The position numbers and the translations under genes are program-made. A stretch of 11,037 bases of DNA, from contig QEOQ01000098.1 of assembly GCA_010279815.1 (NCBI GenBank), positions 112,619 through 123,655 of the forward strand. The letters are read 5' to 3'. This DNA comes from Brachionus plicatilis. Its lineage: Eukaryota > Rotifera > Eurotatoria > Ploima > Brachionidae. The notes under the pieces were generated by a model that worked only from the letters and a program-made list of their open reading frames with translations, did no database searches and was not told the origin of the DNA. Positions 7,001-11,037 of the stretch are shown in pieces (the stretch's first letter is position 1; every line of letters starts with the position of its first letter).

Positions 7001-10000
7001 CAATAACTCCCGCTTTGCTTTTGTTGAGAGACCAAACAATAAAAGAAGAAACTTTTTAAGGATAAATCTTTATTTGAAATAAATTGGAATCTGAAACTAA
7101 TGAGTGAAAAACAAGCATTTAAATATGAAAAATTATGACTAGAAAATAATAACTACTGTAACTGTTGAAAATAATATTGTAACTGTTTATAACTAAAATT
7201 TAATATGACATTAAATTTGGGTTATAACATAAAAATGTAATTTTCCTTGACTATTTTTTAATTAAATTTAATTTTTTTTTAATAAATGAACTCATTTTTC
7301 ACATTGCCGTATTAATTATTAGTTAAATTCTACGACTTTTTAATTGATTTAATTCATTTTTTTTGGAAGTTTTTTAAATCTAAATTCAGGGAACTATAAG
7401 ATTGAGGATTAGAAACAAATAAAAAAAGTGAAACTAAAAAAACTGCGAATAAAATTAAATTTAACAAAAATATTTTTTTAAATGTTAATTAGCACATAAA
7501 AATTCATTTTCCTTTACTAAATGTGTTCTTGAACTTTTTTAATTGATTTTCATTTAATTTTTTGTGATCTTAACTATTTTTAAAAATAATAAATTTAAAA
7601 GATGAATACAAAAACAAAAATAAATACTTAGAAACTTTCAAGAGTCAGTTAAGTATAGTTTTTTAAAAACTTGATTTTAAATGAAAAACGAATATTTTAT
7701 TAAAATTATTGTCTTAAATTTTTATTTTATTTTTTTGTGGTTTAATTTGATTAAAAAAAATTATTTTATGTGATTTTCATAATCTAGATAAATAATTTTC
7801 TTTTTATCCGTGGATCACATTTTTTATGAATTTTAATCTCTCTTTATTTGTTTTTAATCTAAACCCGATATGTATCAAAATAACTTAGTTCAAAATAAAA
7901 ATTCCAATTAAGCTAATCAAAATAGCTTAATATCGTTTTTTAAAAAAAAAGATTGTTTATTGTAGTTTTTTGTTTATTAGGTTATAAAATCGAATTATAG
8001 AGGACTAACTACTAAAAGTTAATATTCTATCTGAAGGAACTTGCTCGGCACAATTAAAGAAGTAAATATAAAAATGATACTAATTCTTAATTCTCATTTT
8101 AATTAAAACAACCGCATTCCCTCATTCGATTATGATTCGCCACAAGCTAAGAGTGTTACGAAAAATAAAAAGAGTTTTTTTTAATTCATTTTAATATTAA
8201 ATTCGATTTATTATTAAAATCAAGTTTTTTTTATTACGTATTTGAAGTAGCACCGAGAATTTAGAAAAAAAAATTAATTCTAAATCTTGGTAAATTCGAT
8301 TTTTTAACCTCAAATTTCTTTTTAATTTATTTATTAAAATTTTACAATAATAATTGACGTTGTGAATTTTAATTACTAATTGAACAAAAATCCTTCATTT
8401 TTTGATAGATTAAAAATTTCTAAAAAACATAAAAAATACTGCAACATATAGTAACATACTTTGTTGCAGCTTTTTACCTGCAATTAAATTTTTATTTTCT
8501 TTATTTTTAGTAAGTCAAATCAATAATAAATATAAATCTTTTTGGTTTTTTTTGTTTTCTTTTTTGATATTAGAAAAAATATTTTAGGTAAAAAAGGTAT
8601 GTTGAACTTTGTTGCTGTCTTTTTTTACATATTTTTTAAAATACTTAATTTTAATTTATCAAAAAAGGAATTATTTTGTTCAATTTGTATTTCAAATTTA
8701 CAATACCCAATAATGCCGCACCAGAACTTAAATTTTAGTTAATAAAAAAATCGAAAAAATAAAAAAATAAATTCTTTTAATATTTTTTTCTTAATTCTAG
8801 GTGCTGAACCAAATGCATAATAAAGAATATTCTTTTTATTTTTTTTCTTAAACTCAAGTCTTGATTACGCATTAAATAAGAATTTCAGAGTTTGATGTGG
8901 ACCTAAACAAGTGATGATACTATTTGACCATGTATTCTTAATCAAAAATGTTTTAGCATGGATGATATTTACTTTGGTGCAATGTGCATGAGCGTGTCTT
9001 AGCTTGTGGTGCAGCATAATTGAACGAGGAAAAAGGATATTTTTAAATATAAAGAAGTTATAGCTCAGTATAGATATTTAAACAAACAAATAATAATTTT
9101 ACAACTTATAATAATAATAATAATAATAAAAGTTATGATGTGCTAGGCACATGAAATGAGGGATTAGCCTCATCATAATAGCTTGTTAAAATTCATTTTA
9201 TCAATTTTGTTTTTAAATTCATTAACAGTATTTGAGTTTATAATATCTTCATCTAATTGATTCCAAACATTTACAACTCTATTACTGAAAAAATTATATC
9301 TTTGTTCACAGTTTTTACCAATTGCTTCTCCATTATAAATTCATGTTGTCTAGGAGCCGGACGATATATACTTTCTTGGTTGTTCTTGAAGACTAAGGGA
9401 GTATGCCAGTCAATTTTTTCTAATCCTTTAACAATTTTAAACATTTCAATCAAATCTCCTCTTATTCTTCTTGTTTCTAAAGTAGTTAAGTTCAGTGCAG
9501 CCAATCTGTCATTGTAGTTCAATTTTTTTAATTCTGGAACCAGTTTGGTAGCTCTCCTTTGAACTGACTCTAATACTTTTATATCTTTCTTAAGATGAGG
9601 ACTCCATACTCTTACTCCATACTCTAGACTTTCTTCAAATATTTCAATCTTTTTTTATTATATACCAAAATCCATTTGATTATTTTAAAAATTAAAAATT
9701 TTCCCCAAACTGATCACATTTATTCAGTCATCAATATTCAGTATTTAAATCATCAAAAAAAAAAGCACAAATATATTTTTCTTTACCTCAATTTTACCAC
9801 TCAAATGACATGACTTTTAAAAAATTTAAAATGACCTGTTTTTAAACTTTTAAGAAACACTGTTTTAGATAACCATTTAGAAAAAAATTGAAAAAAAAAT
9901 CAAATTTATTAAAAATTAGAAAAAAAATGTTTACATACCTCGAGTGTTTCCTCAATAGTGTAGTAAAGAACGAATAAAATGAAAATAATCTCACAAGCCA

Positions 10001-10714
10001 GCACAAAATAATCCATGGGTGTAACGTACCTAATCAATTTAACAGTTCTGAAAGTCCAGCTTGGAAAAGCACCACCAGTAGCTGGAAACTCTGTCAACAG
10101 TCTTATTTGGCAAAACAAGTTTATATTAGCATTGTAAACGGTAAAGTCAAGAAAGACAGCTCTAGTGCCCCTGTCGATCCAAGTGTTACTTTTTAGATTT
10201 TCAATTATTTCTTTGCTTTCAGCCATCATTAGTCCCAGATTTTTGACGTAGCCTCCTCGTCCATACGTGGAAAATGTTCCATCTACTATTGAAGCCTTGA
10301 CTTTATCCGAAGAGCTGTAAACAAACGGGTTTTTGTCATCTGTCGAATTGTAGACCTGATGAATTCCAAATGGACTTTGATCTTCATTGAAGTAAGAATA
10401 AGAATCATAACAATCGGTTATGGTCTTCTCAAACAATGAGTGTACTTTGCACGAGCCTTTTCTTACTCTTAGTTGTCTTAGTCTTGGGACTCCCAGAAGT
10501 TTATTCTCAAAGTAAATGTAGCCTGGCTTTGTGGCATTCTCCTCAGTCTCCCAATACAGCCCGTTCAAAATGGGCTCTGAGTGCACACCCCAAAAGTCAT
10601 CTATGGAACCAATGTCTTTGAAGGTCATGTCATTAGAATCCGGTTGTTCCAAAAAAAGCTTCATCATTACATTTGTGAAGTAGTAATTTATCGAACTAGT
10701 CATGCCAAAAGTAA
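3892..10714 (-). CDS. PKD2: Polycystin-2 (TRPP2) cation channel, 5' end outside the window
   Basis: This is the gene-level entry: join of 3892-4080, 4131-4223, 4274-4406, 5584-6533 and 9939-10714 on the minus strand. The exons encode about 712 residues in one frame with intron phases 1, 0, 2, 0, 0 (5' to 3'). All introns are GT-AG. The domain order matches vertebrate polycystin-2: TOP/polycystin extracellular domain, S2, S3-S4, S5-pore-S6, EF-hands, acidic linker, coiled coil, tail. PKD2 proteins form homotetramers, or heterotetramers with PKD1-family proteins, as Ca2+-modulated nonselective cation channels in cilia and ER membranes. The N-terminal cytosolic region, with any RVxP-type ciliary motif, and S1 must lie in one or more exons beyond 11037. 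No inactivating change is seen, so the gene appears functional. PKD2L paralogues are possible, but the C-terminal EF-hand plus coiled-coil arrangement fits PKD2 best. Confidence 0.96.
4081..4130 (-). other. PKD2: PKD2 intron, 50 nt
   Basis: GTAGTT...TTTCAG, phase 0. AT-rich with a pyrimidine-rich 3' end. Confidence 0.9.
4131..4223 (-). CDS. PKD2: PKD2 exon: second half of the coiled coil
   Basis: A 93-bp, 31-codon exon with phase 0 at both ends (ATTCAAAG|ATT and AAT|GTAGTT). The peptide includes [20 protein letters not shown], which continues the hydrophobic heptad pattern and matches the AKLKRRE signature of PKD2 coiled coils. It is flanked by two introns of exactly 50 nt. Confidence 0.93.
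4224..4273 (-). other. PKD2: PKD2 intron, 50 nt
   Basis: GTAAAA...TCAAAG, phase 0. If retained, it introduces a stop (TGA) within three codons. Same length as the next intron downstream. Confidence 0.9.
4274..4406 (-). CDS. PKD2: PKD2 exon: acidic linker and first half of the coiled coil
   Basis: The exon begins after TTTTTTTAG in phase 2; its first A completes a Glu codon with the previous exon. It ends CGA|GTAAAA in phase 0 and has 44 codons. [13 protein letters not shown] is a CK2-like acidic phosphorylation patch comparable to the one in vertebrate PKD2. [19 protein letters not shown] then matches the start of the PKD2 coiled coil that drives trimerisation and PKD1 binding. It is too short to be obvious as an isolated ORF and was found by homology and splice phase. 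Confidence 0.93.
4407..5583 (-). other. PKD2: PKD2 intron, 1,177 nt, with an inverted-repeat insert
   Basis: GTATTT...TTTTAG, phase 2. Most of it (4501-5519) is an AT-rich structure with mirrored arms, described separately. No further exon is needed, because the flanking phases join directly. Confidence 0.85.
4501..5519. mobile_element. Intronic foldback/MITE-like inverted repeat
   Basis: The central arms are near-identical in inverted orientation over ~43 bp: AACATATCATTTAGTTTGGA and on through TTTTCTGTAC at 4817-4860, against 5303-5345, differing by one T. Similarity extends outward through GAAAAATATTTT (about 4795-4806 against 5353-5366). It also extends inward to AAAAACCTGACC (4880-4891) against GGTCAGGTTTTT (5221-5232). 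ATTTGACCGATT (4501-4512) is mirrored at 5508-5519 and may mark the outer ends. The ~330-bp loop (4892-5220) has no coding potential. The intron transcript could fold into a long hairpin. No target duplication was recognised. Confidence 0.65.
5584..6533 (-). CDS. PKD2: PKD2 exon: S3-S6, pore and two EF-hands
   Basis: The acceptor is TTATTTTAAG|ATC (phase 0) and the donor is GAAGA|GTATTT (phase 2). There are 316 codons plus two bases. The start, IKKHKLKYF, joins ..EETLE of the preceding exon exactly as in known PKD2. Exon residues: S3 near 13-34, S4/S4-S5 [14 protein letters not shown] (77-90), S5 near 105-128, selectivity filter LGD (148-150), and S6 with [19 protein letters not shown] (179-197). 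Two EF-hand loops follow: [12 protein letters not shown] (240-251) and [12 protein letters not shown] (274-285), both with Asp at 1, 3 and 5 and Glu at 12. In vertebrate PKD2 only the second loop is canonical. The exon ends in a charged linker. The frame would continue 13 codons past the donor if unspliced. Confidence 0.96.
6661..6720. repeat. GC-richer hairpin island, possible retroelement 3' end
   Basis: GGCCT (6698-6702) pairs with AGGCC (6710-6714) around a 7-nt loop, and the palindrome CCCTAGGG lies at 6673-6680. Two adjacent hairpins in otherwise AT-rich DNA resemble the 3' UTR of the LINE copy at 9138-9173 in design but not in sequence. No coding remnant is recognisable on either side, so the identity is open. 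Confidence 0.35.
7907..7931. repeat. Perfect 9-bp hairpin
   Basis: ATTAAGCTA (7907-7915) and TAGCTTAAT (7923-7931) flank the 7-nt loop ATCAAAA. Role unknown; it lies inside the large PKD2 intron. Confidence 0.6.
8439..8469. repeat. 7-bp hairpin CTGCAAC/GTTGCAG
   Basis: The perfect arms 8439-8445 and 8463-8469 enclose a 17-nt loop in the large PKD2 intron. It is a possible repeat terminus or chance. Confidence 0.4.
9109..9130. repeat. TAA/TTA microsatellite, LINE 3' tail
   Basis: About seven TAA units (TTA on the minus strand) follow the LINE 3' UTR on the minus strand. Simple-repeat tails are typical of CR1/L2-type elements and mark the 3' junction of this insertion. Confidence 0.75.
9138..9173 (-). 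promoter_or_regulatory. Twin hairpins in the LINE 3' UTR
   Basis: ATGTGC (9138-9143) pairs with GCACAT (9147-9152), and ATGAGG (9156-9161) pairs with CCTCAT (9168-9173). They are separated by 3 nt. The second stem overlaps the ORF2 stop codon. Stem-loops next to the 3' tail are used by stringent-type LINE reverse transcriptases to recognise their RNA; that role here is inference. Confidence 0.6.
9173..9645 (-). pseudogene. 5'-truncated LINE ORF2 C-terminus (CR1/L2/Jockey-like)
   Basis: Reading down from about 9645, the minus strand encodes the conserved region after the LINE RT domain: [58 protein letters not shown], and then [15 protein letters not shown] one-base frameshift in the A-run at about 9312-9319 moves to a second frame giving [20 protein letters not shown] and [15 protein letters not shown], ending at TGA 9173-9175. 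The finger, palm and endonuclease regions are absent, as expected for 5' truncation during target-primed insertion. It lies in the PKD2 intron in the same orientation as the gene and is inactive. It may be a different family from the RT fragment at 370-1212; the two do not overlap, so this cannot be tested here. Confidence 0.9.
9939..10714 (-). CDS. PKD2: PKD2 exon: TOP/polycystin domain and S2
   Basis: The exon opens after ..TTTTTAAAG in phase 1 and ends CTCGAG|GTATGT in phase 0. It holds 258 complete codons. Visible polycystin signatures (exon residues): FGMTSS (2-7), [11 protein letters not shown] (74-84), the disulfide-loop cysteines Cys88 and Cys101, [10 protein letters not shown] (176-185), [11 protein letters not shown] (191-201) and EFPATGG (208-214). 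These make up the extracellular lid that contacts the pore domain in PKD2 structures. N-glycosylation sequons are at NAT (59) and NST (122). The sequon just before the first cysteine of human PKD2 is KGS here. S2 lies near residues 231-257. The similarity starts right after S1, so the preceding exon should end with S1. The whole domain is in one exon, whereas vertebrates split it. Confidence 0.96.
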
Positions 10715-11037
10715 CTTTAAAAATAAACAAGAATTATAGATCAATTTTTATTAATTTCTATTTTAAAACAAATATCTAATACACCATAAGCTAGGAAAAA
10801 TTGTTAGTAAAATTATTCCATTGGAAACTATGCCCCTTTTTAAATCCCAAAACTTTTATCTTCTTGCTTTTAATTGAAATAAATAATAATGATATTCATC
10901 CAGTTTACAATTATAACCAAAAAATAAGGAATAGGAATTATTTTTTGTAGAAAATTGAATTTTAAGTCATTTTTTGTTTTTTTTTAAATGAAAATATTAA
11001 AGTGTCATATTTTAATAGGACATAGATTATCCCTTGT
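10715..11037 (-). other. PKD2: PKD2 upstream intron (partial)
   Basis: The AT-rich sequence 5' of the phase-1 acceptor at 10715-10716 shows no coding similarity to the PKD2 N-terminus or S1 in any frame I checked. It is therefore intron, with its donor beyond the window. Confidence 0.7.

Larger units (their letters stand above)
6534..9938 (-). other. PKD2: PKD2 intron, 3,405 nt, with TE insertions
   Basis: GTATGT...TTTTAAG, phase 0. It joins ..LE to IKKHK. It contains a LINE 3' end at about 9109-9645 and a GC-richer hairpin island at 6661-6720. The stretches 6721-9100 and 9656-9932 are AT-rich with no supportable gene. Loose direct similarity exists between about 7226-7360 and 7493-7570 (ACATAAAAAT..TTTTCCTT..TTTTTAATTGATTT). 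Confidence 0.9.

Noticed and set aside
8542..8742. 66-codon plus-strand open frame
   Set aside because: It begins at a non-ATG codon in a T-rich run. The composition is Phe/Lys/Ile noise within a PKD2 intron, with no motif.
8911..8990. Box C/D snoRNA-like start (GTGATGA at about 8911) in the PKD2 intron
   Set aside because: No CTGA box D or terminal stem at a suitable distance on the same strand.
9257..9517. Plus-strand open frame of 86 codons
   Set aside because: It is the antisense shadow of the LINE ORF2 remnant, which has clear family motifs on the minus strand.
9909..9938. Continuation of the PKD2 TOP exon frame to the stop at about 9909
   Set aside because: The frame past CTCGAG is intron: a GTATGT donor at 9938-9933 joins in phase to IKKHK at 6533, matching the family.
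10436..10621. Plus-strand open frame of 61 codons with a signal-peptide-like start
   Set aside because: It lies opposite the PKD2 TOP-domain exon, whose conservation explains the open frame.

Overview
The window is eukaryotic and animal-like. It is very AT-rich, has spliced genes with GT-AG introns, carries relics of several retroelement classes, and is dominated by a clear polycystin-2 (PKD2/TRPP2) channel gene on the minus strand. Two of its introns are only 50 nt. The low GC, very short introns and TE mix fit an AT-rich invertebrate such as a rotifer, flatworm or cnidarian, but the sequence alone does not fix the phylum.

Layout, left to right. Positions 1-390 hold a decayed, Asp/Glu/Ser-rich coding remnant on the minus strand with a 30-bp tandem repeat. 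Positions 370-1212 (+) hold a LINE reverse-transcriptase fragment that breaks off before the YxDD motif. Positions 1736-2839 form a ~1.1-kb structure bounded by imperfect inverted repeats, with a 29-bp tandem array and a tiny ORF inside; it is probably a non-autonomous DNA transposon. Positions 3217-3734 are a compact element with ~150-bp direct terminal repeats around a 212-bp noncoding core. A 13-nt match to the 3' end of tRNA-Ser(GCT) sits just inside the left repeat. This is the architecture of a TRIM (terminal-repeat retrotransposon in miniature).

Positions 3892-10714 (-) hold five consecutive PKD2 exons: 9939-10714, 5584-6533, 4274-4406, 4131-4223 and 3892-4080. All intron phases agree. 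Together they encode about 712 residues: the extracellular TOP/polycystin domain, S2-S6 with the pore, two canonical EF-hand loops, an acidic linker, the C-terminal coiled coil and a short tail with its stop codon. The N-terminus and S1 lie upstream, beyond 11037.

The two large PKD2 introns hold further mobile DNA. The 1,177-bp intron contains a ~1-kb inverted-repeat structure (4501-5519). The 3,405-bp intron contains the 5'-truncated, frameshifted 3' end of a CR1/L2/Jockey-like LINE (about 9109-9645, minus strand), with two 3'-UTR hairpins and a TAA-type microsatellite tail. Nothing here forms an operon or multi-gene pathway: one conserved channel gene sits among unrelated TE debris. The most distinctive item is the TRIM-like element.
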